Source: Haemophilus parainfluenzae (GTDB lineage: Bacteria > Pseudomonadota > Gammaproteobacteria > Enterobacterales > Pasteurellaceae). Taken from it: a DNA stretch of 64,000 nt. The notes below the pieces were generated by a model. The model ran no database searches. It was not told the DNA's origin and was given only the letters and a program-made list of their open reading frames with translations. The position numbers and the translations under genes are program-made. This document shows, in pieces, positions 52,477 to 63,699 of this stretch (position 1 is its first letter; each line of letters begins with the position of its first letter). Location of the stretch: positions 434,001 through 498,000 of the forward strand of contig NZ_LR134481.1 of the NCBI RefSeq assembly GCF_900638025.1, in the 5' to 3' direction.

Positions 52477-55400
52477 CTAACTAAACTCTAATTCTACCGC
52501 ATTTTCACCCAATAAATTCACCAATTCTGTCAAAATCTCATCAGTTGGCATAATTGACCATTGAATTCCTAAACGCAGTAAGGCGCGACCTTTTGTACTT
52601 TGATAATATACGTTAATTGGTAAAGTTCCGCCACTAACAGGCGCTAACATTTCTTTCAGCTTTTTAATAAAACTTGAGCTAATCTGCTCTTCGGACAAGC
52701 TTACCGCCAAAGATTTCGCATAACGGGAACGCGCCTCATCTAAGGTCATTAGATCCCGTACTGACATTTTTAATCCACCAGAAAAATCGTCAAAACTCAC
52801 CTGACCAGATACCACTACAACCGTATCTTTTTGTAGTTTTTCGCCGAATTGGTCTAAGCTTTCGCCAAATAGGGTTAGGTCTAAACGTCCTGAACGGTCA
52901 TCAATGGTCGCGATACCAATTCGATTTCCTTTTTTCGTTGTAGCAAAGCGAGTTGATACTAATAAACCCGCAGCTGTGCTAATTTGTCCACGGCGATTTG
53001 GCGTGAGATCTTTTAATCGCGTAGCGCTGTAATGAGAAAGCTCTTTTAAATAACGACTTACCGGATGGCTACTTAAATACAAACCTAGAGTTTCACGCTC
53101 ACCATCTAAAATTTGTTTTTCTGTGTAAGGTGGCGTGTGGGCATAAGCATTTTCGACTTCTTCGTGTGTTTCTGTCAGCACACCGAACATATCGGCTTGT
53201 CCCATGGCCTCATCTTTTGCATGCTGATCTGAAGCTTTAAGTGCATCTTCTAGATTCTTAGATAACGCCGCACGATGTGGCCCTAACTTATCAAATGCGC
53301 CCGACATAATCAGACTTTCAAAGGTCCGACGGTTAATTTTTTTCAAATCAACGCGAGCACATAAATCAAATAAATCTCTGAAAATCCCACCTTCATTACG
53401 AGCGGTAATCAATGCATCAATCGGGCCTTCACCTACCCCTTTAATGGCGCCGATACCGTAAACAATCTCACCATTTTCATTCACACTGAAATGATGTTTC
53501 CCTACGTTGATATCCGGTGGCGTGACTTTTAAGTCCATACGTAAACATTCATCGTACAAGCCAACAATTTTATCGGTATTATCCATTTCCGAAGTCATTA
53601 CTGCTGCCATAAACTCAGCAGGGAAATGGGTTTTCAGCCAAAGGGTTTGGTAAGATACCAATGCATAAGCAGCAGAGTGCGATTTATTGAAACCATAGCC
53701 GGCAAATTTTTCCACCAAGTCGAAAATCTTCATGGAAAGCTCACCATCAACACCATTTTTTTCAGCGCCTTCTTTAAACACTGAGCGCTGTTTCGCCATT
53801 TCTTCCGGCTTTTTCTTACCCATCGCACGACGTAATAAGTCCGCACCACCAAGAGTATAACCTGCTAACACCTGAGCAATCTGCATGACTTGCTCTTGAT
53901 ACAAAATAATACCGTAAGTTGGCTCTAAAATCGGTTTAAGGCTTTCATGTTGATAGTTTGCATCAGGATAAGACACTTCCTCACGACCGTGTTTGCGGTC
54001 AATAAAGTTATCCACCATGCCAGATTGTAATGGACCTGGTCGGAATAACGCTACCAACGCGATAATATCTTCAAAACAGTCTGGCTGAAGGCGTTTAATT
54101 AAATCTTTCATTCCACGCGATTCCAACTGGAATACGGCGGTCGTTTCAGACCGTTTCAATAAATCAAAGGAATCGGGATCATCTAATGGAATAGCTGCAA
54201 TATCGACTAGCGGTTTGCCTTCACGAGCAAGGCGGGCATTGATCATATCTAATGCCCATTTGATAATGGTGAGTGTACGCAAACCTAAGAAGTCAAACTT
54301 CACTAAACCGGCATATTCCACATCATTTTTATCGAAGTGGGTAACAGGATGAAGCCCCTCGTTGTCACAATAAAGTGGTGCAAAGTCTGTAATCAAAGAA
54401 GGGGAAATCACCACGCCACCCGCGTGTTTACCCGCATTTCGCGTTACCCCTTCCAGCTTACGTGCCATATCAATTAGGGCCTTGACTTCTTCATCTGAAT
54501 CATATGCCACTTGTAACTGTGGTTCAGCCTCAAAAGCCTTGGCTAAAGTCATGCCGGGATCAGGGGGAATCATTTTAGAAATACGATCCACAAAGCCATA
54601 AGGATGGCCTAATACGCGCCCCACATCTCGAATTACCGCTTTCGCCGCCATGGTACCAAAAGTAATAATTTGCGATACTGCACCACGTCCATAGGTTTCT
54701 GCGACATGATCAATAACGCGATCTCGCCCATCCATACAGAAATCCACGTCGAAATCAGGCATGGAAACACGTTCTGGATTTAAGAAACGCTCAAAAAGAA
54801 GATCGAATTCAAGGGGGTCCAAATCGGTAATTTTTAGTGCATAAGCTACCAATGAACCTGCACCGGAACCACGTCCAGGTCCAACAGGAATATCATTGTC
54901 TTTTGACCACTGGATAAACTCCATGACGATTAAGAAGTAACCCGGGAAACCCATTTGATTGATCACATCGAGTTCGACTTGAAGGCGCTCGTCATATTCC
55001 GGTCGTCTTTCTGCCCGCAATTTTTCATCGGGGAATAAAAACGCCAAACGCTCTTCCAAACCTTCTTTGGCTTTCATCACCAAATAATCTTCCGTACTCA
55101 GGTCGCCTGTTGGGAATTTTGGGAGGAAATACTCGCCCAAACGCAAAGTGACATTACAGCGTTGCGCAATTAATACCGTATTTTCAAGCGCGGAAGGAAT
55201 ATCAGCAAATAATTGGCACATCTCTTCTTCTGAGCGGAAATATTGTTGTTCGGTATAACGTTTTGGACGTTTTGGGTCGTCTAGGGTGTAGCCATCATGA
55301 ATAGCGACACGAATTTCGTGCGCCTCAAAATCATCAGGTCTAAGGAAAATAACATCATTCGTCGCTACAAGCGGCAAATCACGCGCCTCAGCCAGTTTTA

Positions 55401-55956
55401 ATGCGGCCTGAATATAACGTTCCTCATCCGGACGCCCCGTTCGAGAAAGCGAAAGGTAAAAATGGTCAGGAAAAAATTCTTGATAAAAACTGACCGCACT
55501 TTCAATTTCGGAGGGATTTTCTTTTAGCAGTTTTTTACCCACATCACCCTGTGTGCCACCGGATAAAACAATCACACCATCACGATGTTCAATCAGCCAT
55601 TGCAAATCGATATAAGGCAAATCAACATAACCGCGCTGATAAGCTTTTGAAAGCAATAATGTAATGTTTTTATAGCCTGCATTATTCTTGGCAAGTAACG
55701 TGAGTGTAAATAACTCCTCACCACATAACTCACTTTTAACATGTACATCAGCACCAATAATCGGCTTAATTCCTGACGAAAGTGTTTCGCCGTAAAAACG
55801 CACCACACCACAAAAATTGGTAAAATCAGTTAATGCTAATGCCACCATATTATCTGCCGCACAGGCTTTAACTAACGGCTTCACTTTCACAATTCCATCA
55901 ATCATTGAAAAATCAGTATGTGTACGCAGATGGACAAAGCGAGGTTGGACTAGCAT
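52477..55956 (-). CDS. dnaE: DNA polymerase III alpha subunit
   Basis: Replicative polymerase, 1159 residues, normal DnaE length. N-terminal PHP domain ([17 protein letters not shown] and D ligands partly conserved), then the polymerase with catalytic aspartates in [15 protein letters not shown] near residue 400 and [16 protein letters not shown] before it. [12 protein letters not shown] and [18 protein letters not shown] are finger-region motifs. The OB fold is near residue 1000, and the C-terminus ends near the tau-binding region. An uptake signal lies at about 55492. Confidence 0.98.
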   Translation of the reverse strand: MLVQPRFVHLRTHTDFSMIDGIVKVKPLVKACAADNMVALALTDFTNFCGVVRFYGETLSSGIKPIIGADVHVKSELCGEELFTLTLLAKNNAGYKNITLLLSKAYQRGYVDLPYIDLQWLIEHRDGVIVLSGGTQGDVGKKLLKENPSEIESAVSFYQEFFPDHFYLSLSRTGRPDEERYIQAALKLAEARDLPLVATNDVIFLRPDDFEAHEIRVAIHDGYTLDDPKRPKRYTEQQYFRSEEEMCQLFADIPSALENTVLIAQRCNVTLRLGEYFLPKFPTGDLSTEDYLVMKAKEGLEERLAFLFPDEKLRAERRPEYDERLQVELDVINQMGFPGYFLIVMEFIQWSKDNDIPVGPGRGSGAGSLVAYALKITDLDPLEFDLLFERFLNPERVSMPDFDVDFCMDGRDRVIDHVAETYGRGAVSQIITFGTMAAKAVIRDVGRVLGHPYGFVDRISKMIPPDPGMTLAKAFEAEPQLQVAYDSDEEVKALIDMARKLEGVTRNAGKHAGGVVISPSLITDFAPLYCDNEGLHPVTHFDKNDVEYAGLVKFDFLGLRTLTIIKWALDMINARLAREGKPLVDIAAIPLDDPDSFDLLKRSETTAVFQLESRGMKDLIKRLQPDCFEDIIALVALFRPGPLQSGMVDNFIDRKHGREEVSYPDANYQHESLKPILEPTYGIILYQEQVMQIAQVLAGYTLGGADLLRRAMGKKKPEEMAKQRSVFKEGAEKNGVDGELSMKIFDLVEKFAGYGFNKSHSAAYALVSYQTLWLKTHFPAEFMAAVMTSEMDNTDKIVGLYDECLRMDLKVTPPDINVGKHHFSVNENGEIVYGIGAIKGVGEGPIDALITARNEGGIFRDLFDLCARVDLKKINRRTFESLIMSGAFDKLGPHRAALSKNLEDALKASDQHAKDEAMGQADMFGVLTETHEEVENAYAHTPPYTEKQILDGERETLGLYLSSHPVSRYLKELSHYSATRLKDLTPNRRGQISTAAGLLVSTRFATTKKGNRIGIATIDDRSGRLDLTLFGESLDQFGEKLQKDTVVVVSGQVSFDDFSGGLKMSVRDLMTLDEARSRYAKSLAVSLSEEQISSSFIKKLKEMLAPVSGGTLPINVYYQSTKGRALLRLGIQWSIMPTDEILTELVNLLGENAVELEFS

Positions 55957-56022
55957 TCAAATTCCTTGTTAATTAAAAGTGCGGTTAATTTTAACGAGAT
56001 TTTGTAAGAGGCTCAATAAAGC

Positions 56023-56049
56023 AAAATGCGAGGTCAAGCCCCGCATTTT
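56023..56049 (-). terminator. Hairpin after gpt
   Basis: AAAATGCG / CGCATTTT stem extended by GG/CC across a one-base bulge, loop about TCAAG. It lies 16 bp after the gpt stop. Confidence 0.65.
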
Positions 56050-56064
56050 AACTTATATTTATGA

Positions 56065-56523
56065 TTATTTTCTAGCCAACGGTGGTACAAAAGTTAAGCC
56101 TAAATCCCAAGGTTGTTCAATCCAAGTATTTTGTGGAATATCAATTACGTAGTCATCTACTAGCTCTGCGCCGGCTGGTTTGGCAAATACTGTTACAAAT
56201 TTTGCTTTCGGATACATTTCACGAATTGCACGAGCGGTATTTCCGGTATCCACTAAATCGTCTACCACAATCATTCCCTCGCCATCACCTTCTGCTCGAT
56301 GTAATACATTTAATGCACCTTGCTGATCATGATCGTAGCTAGCAATACAAACCGTCTCTACAAAACGAATATTTAATTCTCGAGCAAGTACCGCTGCAGG
56401 AAATAAGCCTCCACGACTTACGGCTATAATTCCCTTCCATTGCGTAGCAGGAAGTAAACGTTCCGCTAATTTGCGGGCATGCATTTGGAACATATCCCAA
56501 GTAACTACATATTTTTCGCTCAT
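56065..56523 (-). CDS. gpt: Xanthine-guanine phosphoribosyltransferase
   Basis: Purine salvage enzyme, 152 residues, same length as E. coli Gpt. The PRPP motif is [39 protein letters not shown] at the N-terminus and [15 protein letters not shown] at the C-terminus are typical. Divergent from pepD with 112 bp between the starts. Confidence 0.97.
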   Translation of the reverse strand: MSEKYVVTWDMFQMHARKLAERLLPATQWKGIIAVSRGGLFPAAVLARELNIRFVETVCIASYDHDQQGALNVLHRAEGDGEGMIVVDDLVDTGNTARAIREMYPKAKFVTVFAKPAGAELVDDYVIDIPQNTWIEQPWDLGLTFVPPLARK

Positions 56524-56635
56524 AACAAATACCTTTAACTTTGTCGCTAAATAAAAAATTGTGGCGAATGATAACCTGAAATAGCGTTTTATGCTATGAT
56601 TTCCGAAAAATTTTTAATGAAAAAAGGAGTTCATT

Positions 56636-58084
56636 ATGTCAGAAATTACCACATTACAACCGCAATTACTTTGGAAATGGTTTGATCAAATTTGTGCGAT
56701 TCCGCATCCTTCTCACCATGAAGATGCGCTCGCGACCTTTATTGTTAACTGGGCGAAAGAAAAACAATTTTTTGCTGAGCGTGATGAAGCCGGTAATGTA
56801 TTAATTCGCAAACCTGCCACAGCAGGAATGGAAAAAAGCCAACCTGTTGTATTACAAGCGCACTTAGATATGGTGCCGCAAGCGAATGAAGGCAATCCAC
56901 ATAACTTCGCCCAAGATCCTATTCGTCCTTATATAGATGGCGATTGGGTGAAAGCACAAGGTACCACGCTTGGTGCAGATAATGGTATTGGATTAGCATC
57001 CACCTTAGCCGTACTAGAAAGTACCGATATTGCGCACCCTCCGCTTGAAGTGTTGCTCACCATGACTGAAGAAACCGGCATGGATGGAGCCGTACACCTT
57101 CGTCGTAACTGGTTAAAATCAGAAATTTTAATCAATACCGACACCGAAGAAATCGGTGAAATCTACATTGGTTGTGCTGGCGGAGTGAATGCGAATATTG
57201 AGCTTCCTATTCAACGTGAAAGCAATCCATTCAGCCATAGTTTGCAAATTAACTTAAAAGGTTTGCGAGGTGGTCACTCTGGTTGTGATATTCACACCAC
57301 ACGTGCGAATGCAATTAAAGTGCTAGCACGTTTATTAGCAAAACTCTCACAAAATCAACCGCACTTTGCCCTTGCAGAAATTCGCGGCGGTTCAATTCGT
57401 AATGCGATTCCACGTGAAGCCGCTGCAACGATTTGCTTCAATCATGATGTAGAAAGCATAAAAAGTGCGGTCAAAAATTTTGAAGTTTTACTGAAAGAAG
57501 AGCTTGCTATCGCTGAACCAAACTTAACCTTAACCGTTGAGCAAGTTGAAAACCCACAACAAACCTTCTCGCTTGAAACCACCCAAAAAGTGATTAATTT
57601 GCTGAACATCTTACCAAATGGCGTAATCCGTAACAGTGATGTCATCAAAAATGTCGTGGAGAGCTCATTGAGCATTGGTGTATTAAAAACCCTTGAAAAT
57701 AAAATCGAAGGCACCATTCTTATTCGCTCATTAATTGAAAGCGGTAAAGAATATGTAAAAGAAACCTTAACTTCACTCGCCAAACTCACGGGGGCGACAG
57801 TGGAATTCTCTGGTTCTTACCCAGGTTGGAAACCGGTAAACGACACCGCAATTTTAGCCTTAATGAAAAAACATTATGCAGAAGTGCTTGGCAAAGAGCC
57901 TGAGATTAAAGTGATTCATGCAGGGCTTGAATGTGGCTTGTTGAAAGAACATTATCCGAACATTGATATGATTTCTGTGGGGCCAACCATTCGTAATGCG
58001 CATTCGCCAGATGAAAAAGTCCAAATTTCAACAGTACAAACATACTGGGAATTACTCACAAAAGTTTTAGCGGAGATTAAATAA
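56636..58084 (+). CDS. pepD: Aminoacyl-histidine dipeptidase (PepD)
   Basis: M20C metallopeptidase, 482 residues, hydrolysing Xaa-His dipeptides and Cys-Gly. Zinc ligands are visible in [27 protein letters not shown] and NTDTEE, and GGHSGCDIH is in the lid domain. AAAGGAG precedes the ATG. It holds the last two perfect uptake signals of the window (about 57358 and 57463). Confidence 0.97.
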   Translation: MSEITTLQPQLLWKWFDQICAIPHPSHHEDALATFIVNWAKEKQFFAERDEAGNVLIRKPATAGMEKSQPVVLQAHLDMVPQANEGNPHNFAQDPIRPYIDGDWVKAQGTTLGADNGIGLASTLAVLESTDIAHPPLEVLLTMTEETGMDGAVHLRRNWLKSEILINTDTEEIGEIYIGCAGGVNANIELPIQRESNPFSHSLQINLKGLRGGHSGCDIHTTRANAIKVLARLLAKLSQNQPHFALAEIRGGSIRNAIPREAAATICFNHDVESIKSAVKNFEVLLKEELAIAEPNLTLTVEQVENPQQTFSLETTQKVINLLNILPNGVIRNSDVIKNVVESSLSIGVLKTLENKIEGTILIRSLIESGKEYVKETLTSLAKLTGATVEFSGSYPGWKPVNDTAILALMKKHYAEVLGKEPEIKVIHAGLECGLLKEHYPNIDMISVGPTIRNAHSPDEKVQISTVQTYWELLTKVLAEIK

Positions 58085-58111
58085 TCTCTCAGCAAAAAAC
58101 AGAATACTTAT

Positions 58112-58162
58112 CTGCTCCCCAAAGGTTGAACTAAGCTTCAGCTGATTAAGGAGCAGTTTTTT
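58112..58162 (+). terminator. Probable terminator of pepD
   Basis: CTGCTCC / GGAGCAG with a 31-base loop that can itself fold (TTGAA / TTCAG region), followed by six T. Confidence 0.6.
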
Positions 58163-58202
58163 CAACTAGTTCAATGTATTTAACACTAACTAGCTAAGCA
58201 CA

Positions 58203-58916
58203 TTATGCATGTCGTTTTGCTGTTGATGTAAATGCAATTTTATCTGGCCGATAACTAATACTCCCATATTGAAACAGACGACCATCAGCCAAATAAGTCG
58301 TGCTCGTCACATTTACGACCATGTCATACTCACCAATATTTATCGCATTTTTTTCTTCTTCATTAGCATAACGAAAGACAATTTTTCGTTGTGAGTGGCT
58401 AATTTTTAATTTTAATTCGTTTTCCAAATAGTGATAAATAGAGTGTTCTGCAATTTCTCGACTAATAAACGGTACGATGCGGCGATCAAAATAAGAAACC
58501 TCATATTCAACGGCCTCTCCATCTATTTCACGCAAACGAGCAATGCGATAAAAATCGATCTGATCGTTGACGTTAAAAATATGCATCAGTTCTTCTTCAC
58601 CTTGCACAATATACAAGCTAGTTAATGTCGTTTTAACATGGTGTGTTGAGGCACTATTTAGTTCGCTAACGGTTTTAATTTCAGAAAGTATTTGTGGTTT
58701 AGATAAGTCATGCTCTAAAACAATTGAATTTCGGCCTTGTTGCTTTTGAATATAGCCATCAATTTCAAGTAAAGAAAGCGCTTTTCGAATGGTATCTTTA
58801 GAAAAACCATAACTTTGCATGAGTTCATTTTCACTAGGAAGCTCTTGTAACGGTGCAAAATTACGATTGTTAATTTGGCTTTTTATATCGTTATAAACCT
58901 TCTTGTACTTGCTCAT
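58203..58916 (-). CDS. GntR/HutC-family (TreR-like) regulator of the maltodextrin cluster
   Basis: 237 residues. N-terminal GntR winged helix (LPSENELMQSYGFSKDTIRKALSLLE; its first part near residues 25-44) and a C-terminal UTRA ligand domain (about 85-230, with VEYEVSYFDRRIVPFI). It is divergent from malQ, with three operator-like palindromes in the 195 bp between them. Likely a repressor relieved by a sugar phosphate, as is TreR. It resembles Gram-positive regulators, as do the genes it faces. Confidence 0.88.
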   Translation of the reverse strand: MSKYKKVYNDIKSQINNRNFAPLQELPSENELMQSYGFSKDTIRKALSLLEIDGYIQKQQGRNSIVLEHDLSKPQILSEIKTVSELNSASTHHVKTTLTSLYIVQGEEELMHIFNVNDQIDFYRIARLREIDGEAVEYEVSYFDRRIVPFISREIAEHSIYHYLENELKLKISHSQRKIVFRYANEEEKNAINIGEYDMVVNVTSTTYLADGRLFQYGSISYRPDKIAFTSTAKRHA

Positions 58917-58982
58917 TTTTAATCCTTTTATCTACCATTCGTTCCATAGGTATAGCTATAGCATATCATAAAACCCAAAATG

Positions 58983-58994
58983 TTATACGTATAA
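58983..58994. promoter_or_regulatory. Operator-like palindrome 1
   Basis: Perfect 12-bp palindrome TTATACGTATAA, centred between 58988 and 58989. Confidence 0.6.
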
Positions 58995-59013
58995 AATATG
59001 ATAAATATCACTC

Positions 59014-59024
59014 TTTTACGAAAA
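59014..59024. promoter_or_regulatory. Operator-like site 2 (partial)
   Basis: TTTTACGAAAA, lacking the T after ACG that would make it match site 3. Its ACG centre is 31 bp from site 1 and 21 bp from site 3. Confidence 0.45.
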
Positions 59025-59034
59025 TGACCTGACC

Positions 59035-59046
59035 TTTTACGTAAAA
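59035..59046. promoter_or_regulatory. Operator-like palindrome 3
   Basis: Perfect 12-bp palindrome TTTTACGTAAAA, 4 bp upstream of the candidate -35 of malQ and 52 bp (five helical turns) from site 1. Confidence 0.6.
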
Positions 59047-59050
59047 GTTA

Positions 59051-59078
59051 TTGCGTTAAAATATGTTTAGGTTAGAAT
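59051..59078 (+). promoter_or_regulatory. Candidate malQ promoter
   Basis: TTGCGT at 59051-59056, a 16-bp spacer, TAGAAT at 59073-59078. The start of malQ is 34 bp downstream with an AGAGGAA ribosome binding site. Confidence 0.55.
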
Positions 59079-59111
59079 GAGCCCAAATGATAACTTCCTA
59101 GAGGAAATATT

Positions 59112-60632
59112 ATGCTGACTCGTTCAAGTGGTGTTCTTATGCACATTACTTCTCTACCAAATTCATTTGGGATTGGTAGTTTTGGGCAATCTGCTTATGA
59201 CTTTGTTGATTTTTTAGTTGAAACTAAACAAACTTATTGGCAAATTCTTCCACTTACCACCACCAGTTATGGTGATTCACCTTATCAATCTTTCTCTGCG
59301 ATTGCAGGTAATACTCACCTTATTGATTTTGATTTATTAGCCCAAATGGGCCTGTTGAAAGAAGCTGATTATGCTTCAGTCAATTTTGGGGATGATCCAA
59401 CTAGCGTGGATTATGAACGCATCTTCTATGCGCGCCGTCCGATTTTAGAAACGGCAGTGAAAACTTTTTTAGCGAATCAATCATTCCAAGCTGATTTTAA
59501 ACACTTCGAGAAAAACAACCGCTTGTGGTTAAACAATTTTGCTGAGTTTATGGCAATTAAAGAGCATTTCGGTAATCAAGCATTGCAAAAATGGGATGAT
59601 AAAAAAGCCGTTGCACGTGATCCAAGTGCATTGGAAAAATATCGCAGCATGTTGGCGGAGCAAATTCAGTACTTTAAAGTGACGCAATATTTCTTCTTCA
59701 AACAATGGACTGAATTAAAAAATTACGCAAATCAAAAAGGCATTCAGATTATTGGTGATATGCCGATTTACGTGGCGGCAGATAGCGTAGAGGTTTGGAC
59801 AAAACCAGAACTCTTCCAATTAGATAAAGAACGCAATCCACTTGTTGTTGCTGGGGTTCCAGCGGATCAATTCAGTGCAACCGGACAGCTTTGGGGCAAC
59901 CCGCTTTACGATTGGGAAGAGCATAAAAAACAAGGCTACACTTGGTGGATTCACCGCATTGAAGAAAGCTTCAAAATTTATGATGTACTGCGTATCGACC
60001 ATTTCAAAGGTTTCTCTGATTATTGGCAGGTAGATGGAAAAGCAGAGGTTGCTAAAGATGGTAGCTGGCAGCCAGGCCCAGGTTATGACTTATTTAAAGC
60101 TGTTAAAGAGCAACTAGGTGATTTACCGATTATTGCCGAAGATTTAGGTAATATTGATGATAAAGCCAGAAAGCTACTTGCAGATTGTAACTATCCAGGC
60201 ATGAAGATCCTGCAATTTGGCTTTGAAGATGTTAGCGGAAAAAGTTTAGATAGCCCGCATTATTGCATTCCGCATTCCATTGTTTATACCGGTACACATG
60301 ATAATGATGTGACCAATGGTTGGTATAACAGCTTAACTGAACAACAGCAGCAATATATCAATGATTATACGCACCGCCGTGAGGATGAATCGATTTACCA
60401 AGCAATGATTCGTCAGCTCTTTGCGACGGTTAGCAATACTGCGATTGCCACAATGCAAGATGTTTTAGATTTGCCAGCCAGTTCAAGAATGAATGTTCCC
60501 TCAACAATTGGTGGAAACTGGCAATGGAGAATGCAGCAATCTGATTTAACACAAGATAAAAAAGACTTTTTAGCAAAAATGACCACGTTATATCAACGTG
60601 CGAATCAGGAAAAAAATAATGATGAAATTTAG
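59112..60632 (+). CDS. malQ: 4-alpha-glucanotransferase, short Gram-positive-like form
   Basis: Amylomaltase, GH77, 506 residues; the long gamma-proteobacterial MalQ (about 690-700) carries an N-terminal extension that is absent here. Catalytic features: [12 protein letters not shown] (nucleophile Asp in RIDHF), IIAEDLG with the acid/base Glu, and [30 protein letters not shown] at the N-terminus (first 20 residues typical) is classical. It starts a four-gene operon and overlaps malP by 14 bp. No uptake signal. Confidence 0.95.
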   Translation: MLTRSSGVLMHITSLPNSFGIGSFGQSAYDFVDFLVETKQTYWQILPLTTTSYGDSPYQSFSAIAGNTHLIDFDLLAQMGLLKEADYASVNFGDDPTSVDYERIFYARRPILETAVKTFLANQSFQADFKHFEKNNRLWLNNFAEFMAIKEHFGNQALQKWDDKKAVARDPSALEKYRSMLAEQIQYFKVTQYFFFKQWTELKNYANQKGIQIIGDMPIYVAADSVEVWTKPELFQLDKERNPLVVAGVPADQFSATGQLWGNPLYDWEEHKKQGYTWWIHRIEESFKIYDVLRIDHFKGFSDYWQVDGKAEVAKDGSWQPGPGYDLFKAVKEQLGDLPIIAEDLGNIDDKARKLLADCNYPGMKILQFGFEDVSGKSLDSPHYCIPHSIVYTGTHDNDVTNGWYNSLTEQQQQYINDYTHRREDESIYQAMIRQLFATVSNTAIATMQDVLDLPASSRMNVPSTIGGNWQWRMQQSDLTQDKKDFLAKMTTLYQRANQEKNNDEI

Positions 60633-62886
60633 TACATTTGTAAAAAACGAAACCAATAAATCGCTTGAACAATTAAGCGATAAAGACACTTATATTCAAT
60701 TATTAAATTACGTAAAAACACTTTCTGCAGATAAACCAAAAAACACAGGTAAACGTAAGGTTTATTATATTTCTGCTGAGTTTTTAATTGGTAAATTACT
60801 TTCTAATAACCTGATTAACCTTGGTGTGTATCAAGACATCAAAACGGAATTAGAAAGTGCGGGCAAATCATTAAGCCATATTGAAGATATTGAGCCAGAA
60901 CCGTCTTTAGGAAATGGTGGGTTGGGTCGTTTGGCTTCTTGTTTTATTGATTCCATGTCTACACTTGGCTTAAATGCTGAGGGAGTAGGTTTAAATTATC
61001 ATTATGGTTTGTTCAAACAGGTCTTTAAAAAGAATGAACAACATGCCGAGCCTAATGATTGGATTGAGGATAGCTCTTGGTTAATTCCAACGGATATTAG
61101 CTATGATGTGCCATTTAAGAAATTTACGTTAACCTCTAAATTAGATCGCATTGATATTTTAGGTTATAAGAAAGACACGAAAAACTATCTCAATTTATTT
61201 GATATTCAATCAGTGAATTCTAACCTGATTAAAAATGGGATTGAGTTTGATAAAACCGCGATTGAAGAAAATCTAACTTTATTCCTTTATCCAGATGATT
61301 CAGATAAAAATGGCGAATTACTGCGTATTTATCAACAATACTTTATGGTATCAAATGCGGCACAATTATTAATTGATGAAGCGATTGCACGTGGCAGTAA
61401 TTTACATGATCTAGCCGATTATGCCTATGTACAGATCAATGACACGCACCCTTCAATGGTGATTCCTGAATTAATTCGCTTATTAACGGAAAAACATCAG
61501 ATTAAATTTGCAGAAGCGGTTGAAATTATACGTAATATGGTGGGCTATACCAACCATACAATTTTGGCTGAAGCATTAGAAAAATGGCCACTCGCTTATT
61601 TAGATGAAGTGGTGCCTCATTTAGTGGTGATCATTAAAAAATTAGATAAATTAGTGCGTGCCGAGTATAAAGATCCTGCCGTACAAATTATTGATGAACA
61701 AAAACGTGTGCATATGGCGCATATGGATATTCACTTTTCAAATTCTGTGAATGGTGTGGCGGCATTACATACAGAGATTTTGAAAAATTCAGAGCTTAAA
61801 GCGTTCTATGCGTTATATCCTGAAAAATTCAATAATAAGACAAACGGCATTACCTTCCGCCGTTGGTTAGAGTTTTCTAATCAGCCATTAGCGGCTTATA
61901 TTAAAGAATTGATTGGTGATGAGTATTTGCATGATGCAACCAAATTAGAAAAATTGTTAGCCTTTAAAGGTGATAAAAAGGTTCATCAACAATTAGCGAA
62001 AATTAAGTTTGAAAACAAATTGGCATTAAAAGCGTACCTTAAAGAAAATAAAGGTATTGATTTAGATGAAAATTCTATCATTGATACGCAAATTAAGCGT
62101 TTCCATGAATATAAACGCCAACAAATGAATGCGCTTTACGTGATTCATAAATACTTAGAAATTAAAGCAGGTAAATTACCAAAACGTAAAATTACCGTGA
62201 TTTTCGGTGGAAAAGCTGCACCTGCTTATATTATTGCTCAAGATATTATTCACTTAATTCTTTGTTTATCAGAGTTAATCAATAATGATCCTGAAGTGAA
62301 CAAGTATTTAAACGTACATTTAGTGGAAAACTATAATGTGAGCGTGGCGGAAAAGCTGATTCCTGCAACCGATATTTCAGAACAAATTTCACTTGCCTCT
62401 AAAGAAGCTTCTGGTACAGGGAATATGAAGTTTATGCTTAATGGCGCGTTAACACTAGGCACAATGGATGGTGCTAATGTTGAAATTGCAGAATTAGCAG
62501 GCACTGAAAATATCTATACTTTCGGTAAAGATTCAGAAAGCATTATTAAACTTTATGAAACAGCGGGTTATGTTTCAAAAACGTATTATGAAAACGACAA
62601 AGAGATTAAAAGAGCGGTCGATTTTATTCTAAATCCTGCCGTGGTGAAATTAGGGAACAAAACACGTTTAGAACGTCTTTATAACGAATTATTGAATAAA
62701 GACTGGTTTATGACGTTAATTGACTTTAATGCTTATGTCGAAGCGAAAGAACAAATCTTAGCTGATTATGAAGATCAAGATAGCTGGAATGAGAAAGTGG
62801 TTCACAATATCGCAAAAGCGGGCTTCTTCTCATCAGATCGCACTATCGCTCAATATAATGCAGATATCTGGCATTGTGAGGGCTAA
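60619..62886 (+). CDS. malP: Maltodextrin/glycogen phosphorylase, streptococcal-like
   Basis: GT35 phosphorylase releasing glucose-1-phosphate from maltodextrins, 755 residues from the ATG at 60619 (AGGA 8 bases upstream; the reading frame extends to 60598 but inside malQ). E. coli MalP is near 797, while the 750-755 length and segments [30 protein letters not shown] and [18 protein letters not shown] match streptococcal MalP as I remember it. The PLP site is [21 protein letters not shown], with the Lys in GNMKF. Substrate loop GNGGLGRLA is intact. Confidence 0.95.
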   Translation: MMKFSTFVKNETNKSLEQLSDKDTYIQLLNYVKTLSADKPKNTGKRKVYYISAEFLIGKLLSNNLINLGVYQDIKTELESAGKSLSHIEDIEPEPSLGNGGLGRLASCFIDSMSTLGLNAEGVGLNYHYGLFKQVFKKNEQHAEPNDWIEDSSWLIPTDISYDVPFKKFTLTSKLDRIDILGYKKDTKNYLNLFDIQSVNSNLIKNGIEFDKTAIEENLTLFLYPDDSDKNGELLRIYQQYFMVSNAAQLLIDEAIARGSNLHDLADYAYVQINDTHPSMVIPELIRLLTEKHQIKFAEAVEIIRNMVGYTNHTILAEALEKWPLAYLDEVVPHLVVIIKKLDKLVRAEYKDPAVQIIDEQKRVHMAHMDIHFSNSVNGVAALHTEILKNSELKAFYALYPEKFNNKTNGITFRRWLEFSNQPLAAYIKELIGDEYLHDATKLEKLLAFKGDKKVHQQLAKIKFENKLALKAYLKENKGIDLDENSIIDTQIKRFHEYKRQQMNALYVIHKYLEIKAGKLPKRKITVIFGGKAAPAYIIAQDIIHLILCLSELINNDPEVNKYLNVHLVENYNVSVAEKLIPATDISEQISLASKEASGTGNMKFMLNGALTLGTMDGANVEIAELAGTENIYTFGKDSESIIKLYETAGYVSKTYYENDKEIKRAVDFILNPAVVKLGNKTRLERLYNELLNKDWFMTLIDFNAYVEAKEQILADYEDQDSWNEKVVHNIAKAGFFSSDRTIAQYNADIWHCEG

Positions 62887-62897
62887 GGGGGGAAGCA

Positions 62898-63689
62898 ATG
62901 AAACTACTTACCCTGAATGTACACGCTTGGTTAGAAGCTAACCAAGCGGAAAAAATAGAGATTCTTGCTGAGACGATTGTGGAAAAGGGTTATGACATCA
63001 TTGCCTTACAAGAGGTTAATCAATTGATGTCGGCTCCTGCTATTTCGCCGACATTAAAGCAAGATAACTATGGTGTCATTCTATTGAATAAAATCAATCA
63101 ACGCGTTGCACAAAAATATTCGTTTTTTTGGAGCAATTCGCATATTGGTTACGATAAATATGATGAAGGCATTGCGTTTTTAACCCGTTTGCCTGTCTAT
63201 GATGTTGATGCATTTTATTGTAGCCAACATCAACGTCTTGACTCGATTCTCTCTCGTAAAATCATTGGTTTGACGGTGGAATATCAAGGTCAGTTAATTG
63301 AATGTTATTCTTGCCATATCAATTTGCCAAATTGCGATGGGGAAAACCAACTCGATAATGTTCGTTATATTGTAGAACGGAGTCAAAGTGCGAATCTTAA
63401 AATCTTGATGGGCGATTTTAATACCGATGCAATAAGCGATCAGCAAACTTATCAACAAATTAAATCCTTAGGTTTATTTGATACGTTTGAAATGGCAGAG
63501 CAAAAGGATAGCGGCATCACTGTAGAGAAAGCGATTGATGGCTGGAAAGGCCATAGTCAAGAAAAGCGATTAGATTATATTTTTTTAAACCAAGCAAAAA
63601 GGGTTTTATCCAGTCAGGCTATTTTTAATGGAAAAAATAAACCGATTGTTTCCGACCATTTTGGCGTAGAAGTAGCTCTCATCTTGTAG
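62898..63689 (+). CDS. Endonuclease/exonuclease/phosphatase-family protein
   Basis: 263 residues, EEP (DNase I-like) fold. LTLNVHAWLE with the conserved Asn, ALQEVNQ with the metal Glu, MGDFNTD with the catalytic Asp-Asn, DYIFLN, and SDHFGVEV with the terminal Asp-His are all present, so it should be active. The substrate is unknown. Its place between malP and a PTS permease suggests a phosphodiester or sugar-phosphate substrate linked to sugar import, not DNA repair. I recall similar genes beside PTS permeases in Gram-positive bacteria. GGGGGGAAGC precedes the ATG. Confidence 0.88.
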   Translation: MKLLTLNVHAWLEANQAEKIEILAETIVEKGYDIIALQEVNQLMSAPAISPTLKQDNYGVILLNKINQRVAQKYSFFWSNSHIGYDKYDEGIAFLTRLPVYDVDAFYCSQHQRLDSILSRKIIGLTVEYQGQLIECYSCHINLPNCDGENQLDNVRYIVERSQSANLKILMGDFNTDAISDQQTYQQIKSLGLFDTFEMAEQKDSGITVEKAIDGWKGHSQEKRLDYIFLNQAKRVLSSQAIFNGKNKPIVSDHFGVEVALIL

Positions 63690-63699
63690 GAGAATAGAT

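Noticed and set aside
60598..60618. Earlier start for malP
   Set aside because: It lies within malQ codons with no binding site; the ATG at 60619 has AGGA at good spacing.
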